Assembly: GCA_021292165.1 (NCBI GenBank) | Contig: CM037877.1 | Span: 132,860,274 to 132,924,273 of the forward strand | From: Shinisaurus crocodilurus | Lineage: Eukaryota > Chordata > Lepidosauria > Squamata > Shinisauridae | Length of the DNA stretch: 64,000 bases | Direction: 5' to 3' | Shown here: piece after piece, positions 1 to 12,209 of the stretch | Layout of the letters: the number at the start of each line of letters is the position of its first letter | Numbering within the stretch: the first letter of the stretch is position 1 | The notes under the pieces: model-generated | What the model saw: only the letters and a program-made list of their open reading frames with translations | Database searches by the model: none | Told to the model about the DNA's origin: nothing | Position numbers and translations under genes: made by a program

Positions 1-150
1 GGACTTTCCGGGATAAGAAAAAAGACAGAAGTAGTAGTGAGAAAACATGGGAGGATTACAGGTGGAAGACAATGATGGCTGGATCCCCCATAAAATTATG
101 TGAATGAGGCAGAGTGATGACACTATAAAAGCTTGCCTAGAAGCACCCTT
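1..150. repeat. Segment similar to FMO4 intron 2 at about 7435-7600
   Basis: The stretch from gagaaaacatgggaggatta through gtgaatgaggcagag to gcctagaagca aligns, with small gaps, to 7466-7592 (gggaaaacacgggagagtta, gtgaatgaggcaggg, gcctggaagca). It could be a dispersed repeat or a remnant of a tandem FMO duplication upstream of the window. Confidence 0.5.
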
Positions 151-345
151 CATCTAGTCCAGTATTCTGTTTCCAACAGTGATCAGCCAAATACCTCTGG
201 GAAGAGCATACTCAAGGAATGGGGGCAACAATGTTCGTTCATTCTTCACATCTGCTGGTATGCAGCAGCAGAGGTAGACTACCTACGTATATACGGAGGT
301 TGCATTTATCTATCACGGCTGATATGAGACATTCCCATTGCTTAG
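145..345 (-). repeat. CR1-type LINE fragment
   Basis: The text ctagtccagtattctgtttc followed by gatcagccaaatacctctgg is a widespread squamate CR1-type repeat segment; the element's coding strand is the minus strand. It is diverged and contains no useful frame. Confidence 0.55.
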
Positions 346-457
346 GTACCAGCCTCTGGTGAGCTTTAAGGAGAAGGGGTTTGTGCTGGATGTGGATCAT
401 GAGGACTGAGGGAGAAAGAATATAGAAGAAATATATTTTGTACAAAAACGTGTATTG

Positions 458-489
458 GTCTGTGACCAGTCATGTGACTGGTCACAGAC
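458..489. repeat. 32-bp perfect inverted repeat
   Basis: Two 15-nt arms (gtctgtgaccagtca and tgactggtcacagac) flank a 2-nt centre. The centre creates CATGTG. No surrounding element was recognised. Confidence 0.9.
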
Positions 490-949
490 TCTCAAGGCCA
501 GTCATAAACCATTCATTCATTCTAGGAGAAATATCGGTTGGAAATTAATTAGAAAATGTGGATGTTAGGTTAGCAAGTGTTTATTGTTTGTTTTATTGTC
601 TCTTATTAAATTCCTTAATAATCATCTTCTTTCAAGTTGGATCTGAGGTTTTGCTGCAGTAAGTTTCTGACAATCCCCAGGGGAAGGCTCACACACATAC
701 ATCACCTTGCCTAGCCCATTTGAGTCACATTACTGGGCTTTTAAGCCACCGGGAAGTAAAAGGGAGAGGATGGGCTGAGAATTGACCAGCTGGCGTTGGG
801 GAGTTTGGCTAGTAGTCCCCCTTACTGCTGAGGAAAGGTGACTTATGTTGGGAGAAGTGCGCTCACGCCCAACTCAGGCTGACTAAAAGTGCATGGTGGC
901 AGCTGTAACAACAAAGAGGACAAGTTTCCAGCACGTGTACTTTAAAGGG

Positions 950-1310
950 TTGGTGCTGGACAAGTAGTTGCTCAAGCATTATGGAGCACAACTAGCATTC
1001 AGAGATATACTGCCTCTGAACATGGAGGTTCTGTTTAGCTATTATGACTAACAGTCCTTCATTAGGTTCTCTGATCCCCCTTTAATTCCATCTTACTGAC
1101 TGCCACTGTCACATCTTGTGACAGCAAATTCCATAAGTTGATTGTGCACTGTGTGAAGAAGTCCTTGCTGTGTGTAGACTGTCCTGAATCTACCACCAAT
1201 CAGTTGCACTGAGTGATCCCAGGTTCTGGTGTTATGTGAGAGAAAATTATCTCTATCTACTTTCTCCAGACCTTCCTTCCTTTTCATTAAAAAAAAAAAA
1301 AAATGTATTA
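950..1310 (-). repeat. CR1-type LINE fragment with ORF2 C-terminal remnant
   Basis: Read on the minus strand, 1093-1290 encodes LEKVDRDNF, LSHNTRTW and LIGGRFRT, the C-terminal region of CR1-group ORF2 proteins. The upstream part (agagatatactgcctctgaa) is the same repeat. An A tract interrupts it at 1290-1303. Confidence 0.7.
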
Positions 1311-1691
1311 CTTCACTTTCTTCCACAAGGCTCTCAAGGCCAGTCATAATTTCTAAAATTAAAACAATAAAAAGCAGTAAAACATGCAAAAGCAAGAATA
1401 CCATTCATTAAAAAAAAAAACAATTAAATTTAAAACTCCTGAAAAAATGAAATATAATGATAGCATGCCTCCCAAAAACAGCCTTCTAGCTCCTTTTTGC
1501 TGCTGCATGTTCTACATGTAGAGCGACCTTCTAACTAACCTCCCTTGTAATAAAAGTAGCAATGGATATTAACAAGATTTACTGAGAATCTTAAAAACTA
1601 AAATACAATCAAATGTTTTCCAGTTACAAACTGTTTTAAATAGATTTGGAGTACGTAAGTTGAAATTGAAGAAAGAAAATAAAGAAAAGTA

Positions 1692-1926
1692 CAGGCAGTC
1701 CCCGGGTTACGAACATCCCAACTTATGGACAACTCATACTTAAGAATAGACCGCCATATACCGTATGTAAAAAGCTGAATTAAATACAATGGTTCGCATG
1801 GACTATACCTTACTATACTTTGCAACACTTTGAAAACATTGTGAGGCTTCTGTTCTGACTTACGTACACATTCAACTTAAAGACAGACTTACGGATGGAT
1901 CTCGTTTGTATCCCGGGAACTGCCTG
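1692..1926. mobile_element. pogo/Tigger-like MITE with TA target site
   Basis: The element starts CAGGCAGTCCCCGGG and ends CCCGGGAACTGCCTG in inverted orientation. It is flanked by TA on both sides (1690-1691 and 1927-1928). No transposase is encoded. Confidence 0.8.
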
Positions 1927-2264
1927 TAATTATATTTCAGAAACATGTTAAAGATACAGTACATACAAATCTGCAGTCTGCAACCCTGAGGTTTCCCCAG
2001 ATGCAAAACAATGTGATGTCATTTTGTAAATATGTGAAACCTTGAAACCAAGATAGTTCCTCAAGAGTGTTTGCAAAACTAACTTGCTCAACTTCCTTGT
2101 ATTTAGGTCAATAAGGCTGCAATCCTATACTCACTTATCTGGGTGCAAATTCCATTGAAAAGAGCAATCCTATACATGCCTCCTTGAGAGAGGGAGTGGT
2201 CCTCAGCCACCTGAAATAAGTAGTGCTGGGACCACTCCTGAAGAAATTGTCCCTGGGGTTATTT

Positions 2265-3188
2265 GTTGAAGAGTCCTTGGTCCCGAGTCCCAAGTCGAGT
2301 CCGAAGTCTTTGGACCCGAGTCTCGAGTCGAGTCTCGAGGCCGAGGCCCAAAATGGTGACTCGAGTCCCGAGTCCCAAGTCACTCCCAAAGCGGCGGCCC
2401 ATGGAGGGAGCGGGAGGGTCTCCGCAAGAGGAATAAGAGCTGCCCTTCTTCCTGCGGAGACCCTCCCGCTCCCTCCATGGGCCGCCGCCGCCGCCACAGC
2501 TCCTGCCGCCACCACAGCTCTTCTAAGCACCGTGCCGCTCGAGTCGCCGCCCGCCACCGCCTTGCCACCACCCGCCACCGCCTTGCCACCCGCATGCCGG
2601 CGCCGCTCACCTCACCTCCGTCGCATGCTGCCTCCGCCTCATCTCACCGCTGCCCGCACGCCGCCGCCGCCACCCTCACCGCCGCCACTGTCTCACGCCG
2701 CCTCACGCCACCGCATGCCGCCTCACCTCACCTCCGCTGCTGTCGCACGCCGCCTCATGCTGTCCCCCACCGCCTCACCGCACGCACGCCGCCGGCGCTC
2801 TGTTTTTGGCGCGGGGAACCACGGCAACAGGGCTGTTTAAGCCCTGTTGCCATGGTTCCCCCACCAAAAGCAGAGCGGCAGCGGCAGCGGCAGCGGCGGC
2901 GGCGGCGGCGGCGGCGGCGGCATACATGCGTGTGGCGAGGTGAGGCGGCGGCGGCGGCATGCGGGTGTGCAGGCGGCAGCGGCGGCGGCATGATGAGGCA
3001 GCGTGCGACGGTGGCAGCAGCGAGGCGGCGACGGCATGTGGTGTGCGGCGTGCGGCGTGCGGCAAGGTGAGCTGAGGTGAGCGGCGGCGGGCGGCGGTGG
3101 CGGAGTAGGCTCGAGTCCTGAGTCGAGTCAGAGGGGGGACTCAGTCCAACTCACGAGTCGAGTCCCCGAGTCCGAGTCCCCATCCCTG
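2265..3188 (-). mobile_element. GACTCG-rich hAT element, GC-rich copy
   Basis: The right end is CATCCCTG followed by gttatttt; the left end begins gttgaagagtcc preceded by gttattt. That fits an 8-bp target duplication with the outermost 8 bp of the left end lost. Both ends are arrays of gagtcc/cgagtc. The interior (about 2390-3110) is CGG-rich, unlike the other copies, and contains a long hairpin at 2391-2488 and a (CGG)n tract near 2888-2926. Confidence 0.75.
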
Positions 3189-3591
3189 GTTATTTTCAGT
3201 GTAGATTGGAGATTAGCCCTTCTCCTTTCTCTGCATTGCTGAGGAAAGGGAAAAGGGAAAGGCCTGGCAGAGTGGATGGGGCCTGCGGAAGAAGCTTGGT
3301 AGGCATGATGGGGAACCATGGCCCACAAGCCAGAGATTCCCACTGCCCACTATACACACTTATCTGGGAATAACCTCTGAGTACAGAAATGGCATGCTAT
3401 CGTTATATTTGATTTTGCCAGGAGAACAGAAGGCAATGAATGTGCAAACATCCCAAGTTAGGGGGTCTTGTCTAACTTAAACTGGAGCTAGCTACTGAGA
3501 AGATCCTTCCTGCTAATTGGGGATTTCTCCTAATTTTTAAAATTCAGTTACTCAGCCAAAAGCTATGGGGTGGGGAACATTACTCTCTGAC

Positions 3592-5060
3592 CTGGTTCGT
3601 ACAACACGACAACACACCATGGGCAGTGAGTCATGGTTGGTTGTTGTGTCATCCAAACCCAGCCCAGGTTACCCACAGTGGCTTGGTGTTTTTTTCCCAA
3701 ACAAGCCACCCTGAGAACCCATGAACTGTTCTAGGGGTTATTTTGATGGAAATTGTAATACTGCCTGCTTAAGTCAATGAAGTAAAGTAACCATTAGTTA
3801 GAGGGGGAGGAAAGGGTTAATCGAACAATCACTTTCCCAAGTGGGTTCGCACAACACCCTAAGCCCCTTGGGAATTGAAGCCACACACCGTGGTTTAAAT
3901 TCCCCTGTGCCCGACAGATTATTGGGCACAGCGAGGTTAGGGGTGCTGCCTCCTCCCGCTTCTCCCCCCCCCCCGCCCAGTCCTCCTGCTAGTATCCCAG
4001 GGGACACCATGGGAGCACTGAGGGGAGCGGAGCAGAGATGAGAGCTCCCCTCCTCATCTCTTCCCGTTGCGGAGGGGGGCATGAGCTGGCCTGTAGAGGG
4101 CTTGCAAGCTGAGTGGCTGCTCTGCTGGGGAAGCAGGGCAACGGAGAAGGAGCACCAGCCTTCTCATTCTCATTCCCCCCGCACTCTTCCCCCTCTCCCC
4201 ACCTGGCAATGCAGGGGAATGAGTGGGAATGCCCCCCCCACCTGACTTGCAAGGGGGAAGGTCTCTCACAAGTCAGGTTGGGGGTAGGTGATTCTCCCCG
4301 CCAGCACTGCATGCAGAATCACACACACCCCAGGAGTCCCACCCTCCTGGCTTTCCCACACCCACCCTTGCTCAGTGTAGCACCCGTGGACACAGCACCA
4401 AGCAAGAGCAGGGGGATGAGCCCGGGTCTACCATGCGCCTCCTCTTCCCCGAGCCCGATGAAAGGATGGCAGCGGAGGCAGGCAGGATCCAGGCTCGGAT
4501 GGGAGACCCCTCCTCTAGTTTCCTGCATTGAGCAGGGGGTTGGACTCGGTAGCCTTGTAGGCTCCTTCCAACTCTATCTATGAAATCTATGAAGGCCAAG
4601 CGGCTCCTTCCCCCGTTGCACACCACCATCCCAAGCCCCGAACAGGGGGTTCAGTGGACAGCACATGGCAGACCCCTGCAGCTTCCCCCCCACGCTCCTC
4701 CCAATGCTCTCCTGGCATCGGCAGGAGCAGGGGGGGGAACCGATGGCAGCCACGCCAAGTGCTGCTTGGCACTTCGCTGGCTGTCACCGACCAGAGCCCC
4801 TTGGCGTGAGCGGCAACCCTCAGGGGCTCTGTAGCCAAAAGGGCTTGACCATGGCTTAGCGTGTCATCCGGGTTCAGATGACACGCTAAGCCACGGAGGG
4901 TTTAGTAAACCCTAGAATAAGCAATGGCTACTTGGGGTGGTTTATAAGCCATCCTAGGGTGGCTTATAAACCACCACATAGGAAGTGTGCTGGGTTCAGA
5001 CAACATGTTAAGCCATGGTGATTTCAAAGCCACCATGGCTTAGCATGTTGTGCAAACCCA
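3592..5060. repeat. Cluster of inverted repeats of the tgggttcgcacaac family
   Basis: Several units share ends like tgggttcgcacaacac and gtgcaaaccca. Hairpins are at 4853-4892 (ggcttagcgtgtcatc with its complement) and 4991-5060. Related copies occur at 6060-6185, 12445-12801, 36215-36330 and 51650-51880. A CR1 3' end lies inside at 4497-4590. Superfamily is not clear; no target duplication was fixed. Confidence 0.55.
4497..4590 (+). repeat. CR1 LINE 3' end fragment
   Basis: The segment ctagtttcctgcattgagca, then ggttggactcgg, ttccaactctatc and tatgaaatctatgaag is the characteristic CR1 3' end with its short terminal repeats. Confidence 0.75.
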
Positions 5061-5062
5061 GT

Positions 5063-5478
5063 CAGAGTCCCGGGAACAGGTAGAAAAGTTGGGGGCACTG
5101 GGATCTATGTGGGGGACACTTAAAACCCTGAGGTATAAGGAAGTTTGGGATATAGCCCTAAATGATAAACTAACTTGTAGTATGAAATGCAAAAAAGGAC
5201 AGTTAAAGAAGAATAATTTTATGGATATATGGAATCCATTATTAGACTATGTATTAATAAAGGGGAAGGGGAGTATGCCTTGTCAGGATATGTTATATTT
5301 TTGGAATTTGGAATTCATTTGATCAAGGGGATGGAAGCATATTAATTGGTCCCTAGGAGGGTGGGGGGTGCACTTTATGATTTATTGTATGTAGTTCTAG
5401 TTAAATTTTTGTGTTATTGTTGTATTTTGTTATATTTTGTTTTGAAAATTAAGTTTTAAAATTTTAAAAATTAAAACC
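5063..5478 (+). repeat. L1-type LINE 3' end fragment
   Basis: The frame at 5050-5322 encodes KEVWDIALNDKLTC and FMDIWNPLLDYV, resembling the C-terminal tail of vertebrate L1 ORF2. An A/T-rich 3' UTR (tgtatgtagttctag, tgttttgaaaattaa) follows. Confidence 0.6.
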
Positions 5479-5479
5479 C

Positions 5480-6190
5480 TGAGGATCATGCTGTGGAGGG
5501 GGGTAAGGCGCCTACCTCCTTTCGCAAGCAAAGATCACTTGCAGCTTTGCTTTGACTTGACAGCTCGCCTTTTGACAGCTGTCATGACATAGCAAACTGG
5601 GGGAGAAACCTATTTGGAGTCTCTCTGGGTCAATGTCCAGGATTGATACCTGCTGCACCTTGACAGCAGGTACCCCCCAGGACATTGCCCAGGTAAGGCT
5701 TCCCATTTTTGGACCCACGGAACTGCGCGCCTCCGCAGTTGCGCAAGTCCAACTAATTTTTTTTATTAAAAAAAAATGAAAAAAATTGCACACATTCAGG
5801 GCATATTATTATTTAAAATAAAAAAAAAAGAGGTGGCCAACCAGTGACAGCCCCTCTAATGTGCCACGTAGACACTGCGGAGGAGCAGTCACTGGCTGTC
5901 AATTTGGAGCTTGCTGTTTGCAATCTCCAGCGGGAAAAGGGGAAAGGAGAAAAAGCTGTGACAAGCCAAAAAATGGTTCGTGATTGTGGCGGGGAGAGGA
6001 GACGAGGTGGCTTCAGCCACCACCATGTCCCCTGGGATGCTGGCTGGAGGACTGAGGGGGAAGGAGGGGGAGGACAACCCACAGTGGGCCCAATCGTCTG
6101 TCAGGTGCACCATGGGTTGTTCGTGCAACAACCAGCCCACTGTGGCTTATTGCCAGGGTGGGTTAGCGTGACACGTGAACCCGCCCAATA
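5480..6190. repeat. Long dispersed repeat, copy 1 (partner at about 35.64-36.33 kb)
   Basis: This segment aligns over its length with 35640-36330. Shared landmarks are gcaaagatcacttgcagctt, the motif ctctgggtcaatg, and a terminal part with gcaccatgggttgttc and ggcttattgccagggtgggtt. Minus-strand translations of both copies share words such as KLQVIFA, but no known protein domain was recognised. Confidence 0.6.
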
Positions 6191-7071
6191 AAAGCAGTAT
6201 TATCTACCTGGGAAGACAAAATCCTGCCAGAACAGAAAAGTCTTCACTCCCGGTGGAATACAGCAAGAGGGGAGGACAACCGAACCTCATGGAGCAGGGT
6301 GTTTCACGGCTTGGGTGCTATCACAGCTAAGGTCCTTTCTCTAGGCACCACCATAAGCACGTCCATCTTCCACCATAGGTGGGACACAGGCAAGAGCCTC
6401 TCCACCAGATCTTAGGCAGCAGGCAGGCTGGTGTGGGAGGAGTCGATCCTTTAGGTATTCTGAAGTGCCATCCATAACTAATACACCTTAACTTATCATC
6501 TTACTGCAGTATCAAAAACTGGGGGTGGGTTTATCCAGGTTTACAAAAGCTGAAATTTTGGCCCACAAGAAAATATGGGGATCAGTACTTCAAGTGCTTT
6601 AATGTTTTTTTTGTTTCCTGGTTACTGGTGGGTTAAGAGCTGGGCATAAAAATACAGTGGAATGTTTATTTGTCTGTGTATATTTTACATACTTGCTGTG
6701 TTGCAATCCCATGATTTATTTATTTATTTATTTATTTGGACGAGTGTTGCTCAGCAACAGTGAGTACTAAGAAAGTTCTATGGGAAGAGAAGCGGGCACT
6801 GAGCAAGAAATAAAGTATGAAAGTGGAAAGGGTTGCCGGTCCCTCAGTGCACTCCAGACATAATAATGTAACTTCAAATTTGCTAAACTAACCACCATTA
6901 TGGGCAAATATGCCTAGGGATATTCCATGGGGCTGAGAAATACCAGCTTACTATGCAACCTCCCAGTGACTTACAGGAAATAAGAAATGCCTCTGCATTA
7001 CACTGACCTTTGGACTTAGTGTGGAAGAGACAGCTTGTACTGCGTGAACTAATTTCAGCCTCTTCTTCTAG

Positions 7072-7240
7072 AGGTCCATGTGCTGAAAGGGCTCTTCCTT
7101 CCCTGACCATGGTACAAAGAGTGGCAATTGTTGGGGCAGGGGTGAGTGGACTGGCCTCTATCAAAAGCTGCCTGGATGAAGGACTGGAACCAACCTGCTT
7201 TGAGAGGAGCGAGGACATCGGAGGAGTGTGGCGGTTCACA
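7072..7240 (+). CDS. FMO4: FMO4 exon 2: start codon and FAD-binding motif
   Basis: The ATG is at 7109-7111 in the context ccATGG. It opens 44 codons with the dinucleotide-binding GAGVSG and the segment [13 protein letters not shown] typical of vertebrate FMOs. The donor gtaagt starts at 7241. A pyrimidine-rich acceptor (tcttcttctag) ends at 7071, so the exon probably begins at 7072 with 37 nt of 5' UTR; that boundary is inferred. Confidence 0.93.
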
Positions 7241-10200
7241 GTAAGTGGCATGAACTCAATTTAAAACTTTAAAGAAACTTTGGGGGCTATAATCATTGTA
7301 CATAAAAAGGAGCTGAGAACTTTACTAGAGCCAAGGCAAGGCTTCTCCTGGGCTACTTCCAGCAAGGGGGCTCCTACTGCTACCAATCCAAATGCATTTT
7401 GCAGTGATTCCATCTTTTCCTCTTTAGAGGATTCTTTTATGAAAAGAAAAAAAAGATGAAGGAGTGGTTGGGAAAACACGGGAGAGTTACAAGTGGAAGA
7501 CAGGAAAGTCTAGAGGACATCCTGTAAATTTCCGTGAATGAGGCAGGGCATTTGGGAATGACTGCAGGATAGAAGCCTCGCCTGGAAGCAGCTCTGGTTC
7601 CTGCCTGGGCATAGCATCAACTAACAAACAGAGAAAAAGTGAAATGAAACTAAAGTCATGTCGAAATGACCAAACTGTACCATTTGGAAACATTCCCAAA
7701 TGCTTACAGCACACATTTCTCACAATCTAAGAGGGACGTTTCTTGATCTGGGACATTTTGTCGCTGGAATTCATACCCACAGCTAAGCCAGACACAGGGT
7801 TCTTGCTTCAAAGTATCATGGGGGGGGGGGCGGTGTATGTACAGACAAGCATCAGTGGAGTGATGAGCCTGCTGTAGATGCATATTCTTTACCAGGCTTT
7901 CTTTTAATATTAGCCCTTTTTTAGACATGGGGCAAAAAAAGGTTGAGAACCACTGGTATAGACTGCACGTGTGTATGTGGTGAGTAGTGCTGCATGCACT
8001 GTTCCCCCTCCCAACCTACGTGCTTTCACTGGAAGGTCAGAATGCATGCATTCAGCTCTATGCGCATAAGGCTCTCTCCGTGTGATCAGAAACATGGTAT
8101 AAGCACAGTTCTCAACCGTGTGGAGAGCCCTATGTGTGTGCAGTTCTATACTCGTCGGTTGTACTCAAATGAACGTGAGTAGGTTGGAGGCAATCCTGCT
8201 TCTCCTCCCCACTGCCACCACATTCAGTCTACATGGACTGGATGTCTGAAAAGTCCTGTGCAATATTTTCTCCTGGATCAAGCACAGAGGAAACTGGTTT
8301 TGTGTGCTTGCAGCAGAAGCTGGCTGTGCACAGTGCTAGCAGGTTGGAATCCAGATTCTCAACACCATGCCAGAACTATAATCCTCAGAGTTCTTTGGAA
8401 GATGCTGTGCTGTTTACACTCATTTGCAGGTCCGGTGCTACCATTAGGCCAACTAGGCAGCTGCCTAGGGCGCAGGGCTAAAGGAGGCGCCAGAAATAGG
8501 GAGGGAGGGATCAAGTGGGAAGGGGAGCGCGCTAAATATCTGATCTTGCCTAGGGCACCAAACTGCACCAAACTGCACCAAACTGCCTTGCACCGGCCCT
8601 GCTCATTTGAAACCAGTGTGATTTTACAGTGGTAACACACACTTTCAGAATCTTATTTCTTTATTTAATTATGGTATTTGTATATAGGCTGGGCAGCTCA
8701 TAAAATAATATTAAAATGCAAGATTATAAAACAACAGATTGCTGCATTAAAAATGGTCACCAGTGATAGAGGAAAAACCAGTTTAACAGCATGGCTAAAA
8801 ACATGTAAGCACTGCATATATTTAAAGAATGCACATCAAAAGGGCTGGGAGTATTTTTATTATGCTTTGTAACTGCTACTGTTGCACAGGAAATCCCTGA
8901 AAAGGGAAGGGTCAATGTTTACAGATCGGTGATAACCAACACCTCTAAGGAAATGACCTGCTTCAGTGACTTTCCATTCCCAGAGGATTGCCCCAACTAC
9001 ATGCACCACTCTGTGCTCCTGGAGTACCTCAGGGCCTATGCTGAACAATTCCACCTTCTTGACCACATACATTTTAAGGTGAGGAGAAAGTAGACAGATA
9101 TTCTGCAAGAGTAAGGACAGGGCAGTGCTCCAACTATGTTAAGGCTTTTCTGTGCTTACATACCACAGGAGGGTCCCGCTCTCCCTGTTTTCCATTGTAG
9201 CTGTGTGGGTACATTGGCACTATAAATTTAAACCACTTCTGAACATTAAAAATATAAGAGGTGCCCTGCTAGATTAGATGGATGCCTCTGAGAAGCCCAA
9301 CAAGCCGGGCATGGAGGCAAGAGCCTTGCCCCAGTACCTGGTACTCAGACGTATATTAGCTCTAAAAAAAATGGTGGTTCCATTTACTTATCATGGCTAA
9401 TAACCATGGATAGACCTATCTTCCTTGAATTTATCTAGAGCAGCCTTCCCCAACCTGATGTTTTGCACCAGTTCCCATCAGCCCCAACAAGTACATGATG
9501 TAGAAGGGGTAATGAATGTATCACTTTCACAGAGAAATGTGCCTTTGGAAGGACTCCAGCCCAATCACTAGTTCACAGGGTGGGAAATAACAGGGTTTAC
9601 TAAACTTCCCACATTACATCTGGGTGCACCTTTGAACGTGAATGTGCACACCATACTTTCAAAAAATAACATCGGTAGTCACCACCTTGTTAGTGACTGC
9701 TGAGGGGGCAGCAGAATGACTGCAAATGGAGCTGGGATCCCGCCCCGCCCCCCCAAGTGCCTTTGATTTTGTTGTTCATCTCCACATTTTTTTTGTTGAG
9801 AATCTCAAAAAAAAAAAAAAAAAAAAAACCCATCCTCTAGCCCAGGACTCTCCAACCTTGGGTCCCCAGATGTTGCTGGCCTACAGCTCCCAGCATACCC
9901 AGCCAGCATGGCCAATGGCAAGGGATTCTGGGAGCTGTAGTCCAGCAACATCTCTGGGGACCCACAGTCAGAGAGCCCTACTGTGCTAGCCTCACATATC
10001 CCAACAAAAGCACACAAAGTACTGGGGATGTCATCAGGATGTGTGACTCTTTTAACGATGTGCAGTTTCTTTGTTCTGTTTTTGGGGCTTATACAAGACC
10101 ACAGTCTACAGCATCAGAAAACACCCAGATTTCACAGCCACTGGACAATGGGTGGTTTCTACTGAAACTAACGGGCAGCAGGCATCAGCCATTTTTGACG

Positions 10201-12129
10201 CTGTTATGGTTTGCAATGGCCGTTATGTGGAGATTAATCTACCACTAGATTCTTTTCCTGGTAAGTTTTGAACATATTATTTAAATGCGCATAGGCTAGT
10301 AGGGTGATTATTTTCCACCCTCCCTCATAAGAAAAGAGCAGGTGAAATATGCACTAAAATCTAGGATTTTCAATTCATGCAATGCACTGTGCATCATTTA
10401 TCTTAGGGCCAAACTAGATTCATGTGTCTAGCTCTCATGTGCATAATTTAAAAATCATAAATAGCCAGTGCATGGGGCAGGGGGGAGCTAGATTGGGACC
10501 ATGGCACAGGGGAAACAGATGCCAGAGGGAAACAGAGGGAAAGACCAGGTGGAGCACTCCTGCGAAGGAGGCTGAGGGCGCTTTCTCCCACTCTAATGGG
10601 AGACGGTGCAGGGCAAGTGAAGCCGCCACAGCTGACCTGGGTCACTTCCCCAAAGCGGGGTATGCATGTGCAGTGAAGCTGAGTCCCCCAGGCCCCGGCC
10701 GACATGCCGGGTAGATCATCCACCCAGCCTATTGTCTGGGAATCAAATGACATCAGGGGGCATGGCCCCACTCCCTGGCATTATCCAGTCCAATGGGGGG
10801 GGGGGGCTGGCTGGGGGTCATCCAGCCCCTACCCCAAACTAGTCCCCCACCCCCGCTTTAACCCTGCTGTGTTCCCAACTGGAATTGCCCCCTCCCCACA
10901 TGCCAGCTATCTGACCCCTGCCTCATGCTGGCTATTTACGTTTTTAAAATTTTGCCCGCCAGGGCTGGCCACGTGATCCGTGTCCCATCTAGTTTGGCCT
11001 TTATATCACCGGGAGGCAAGAGAGGGCTGTGTGGCTATCGCCATGTCCGCTTGCCATCCGAGGTTACCCTGCCATGAGGCAAAGTGAGGTGCTCCCTCAG
11101 GCAGTAGATTCTGAATGTCATTAAGGGCAAGAGGAGAAGGGACAGGCTGATCTGACTCACAGGGCACAATCTACTGAGAAGTTCTCCTCCACAACCCCCA
11201 ATGAAATGATTGTGAACAGCACGGTTGTTCACTAGAGTTCATTGGTGGCTGGGGCTGGGAGAGAGTGGTCATTTGGATTTTCTACCTCAGGGACCAAAAC
11301 GCCTGACTGCCACTGATGTCACCAGTATGGGGAATCAGACCACATCTATAGCTGGGTAGATTGGATAACCTAAGAGCGCTGCTGGTTCAGATCAGAGGTC
11401 CAGCGTCCTGTTTCCAAGAGGGGCCAGACAGGTGCCTCTGGAACGCTGACAAGCAGGGGGCATGAATGGCATGAAGAGGGAATGAAACCCTCCTCAGTTG
11501 CTTGCCTGCAGCAGCATCTCATACTCAGAGGCATACTGCCTCTGATCACAGAGGCTCTATTTAGCCGTTCTGGATGATAGCTGTTGACAGAGTAGGGATT
11601 TATTTAATCCTGTACAACAATTTAGGATTTGCCTTGCAGGCTCAGCCCAAAGTTCCATATAGGAGTCAAAGATTCTGTTTTCAACAGGGGCCAACCAGAT
11701 GCCTCTGGGCTTGGAGGCTCCCCTTAGCTCTCAGGGATGATATTAGCCTTTGCTCGGTGAACATAAGAGTGTTGAATCCAAAAGAGTATGCCTTTGCCAC
11801 CACATTGGTTAGTTGGTGATATTAAGGAGAAGAAATGTCCCACGGAAAAAGTCACATGAAACAAGTGCATATTCAGCATTCCCCCCCCCCCTTTTTTCCC
11901 CTCAGGGATTGAAAACTTTAAAGGTTGTTACTTGCATAGCTGGGAATACAGAGACCAAAAAGTGTTTGAAGGGAAAAACGCCCTTGTCATTGGTGCTGGG
12001 AACACTGGAGGTGATGTCGCTGTGGAGATCAGCCGCACAGCTGCTAAGGTATAGTCCCTTTGTGAACACGTGGTTGCTACCTGGAGTGAGAGATACACAA
12101 TCACATTATCACTTTGGGGGTGGTGGGGG

Positions 12130-12209
<80 letters not shown>

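Noticed and set aside
2477..3070. Long frames rich in Arg, Pro, Ala and His in several phases
   Set aside because: They are produced by the CGG/CCG-rich interior of a hAT element; no domain or splice context supports a protein.
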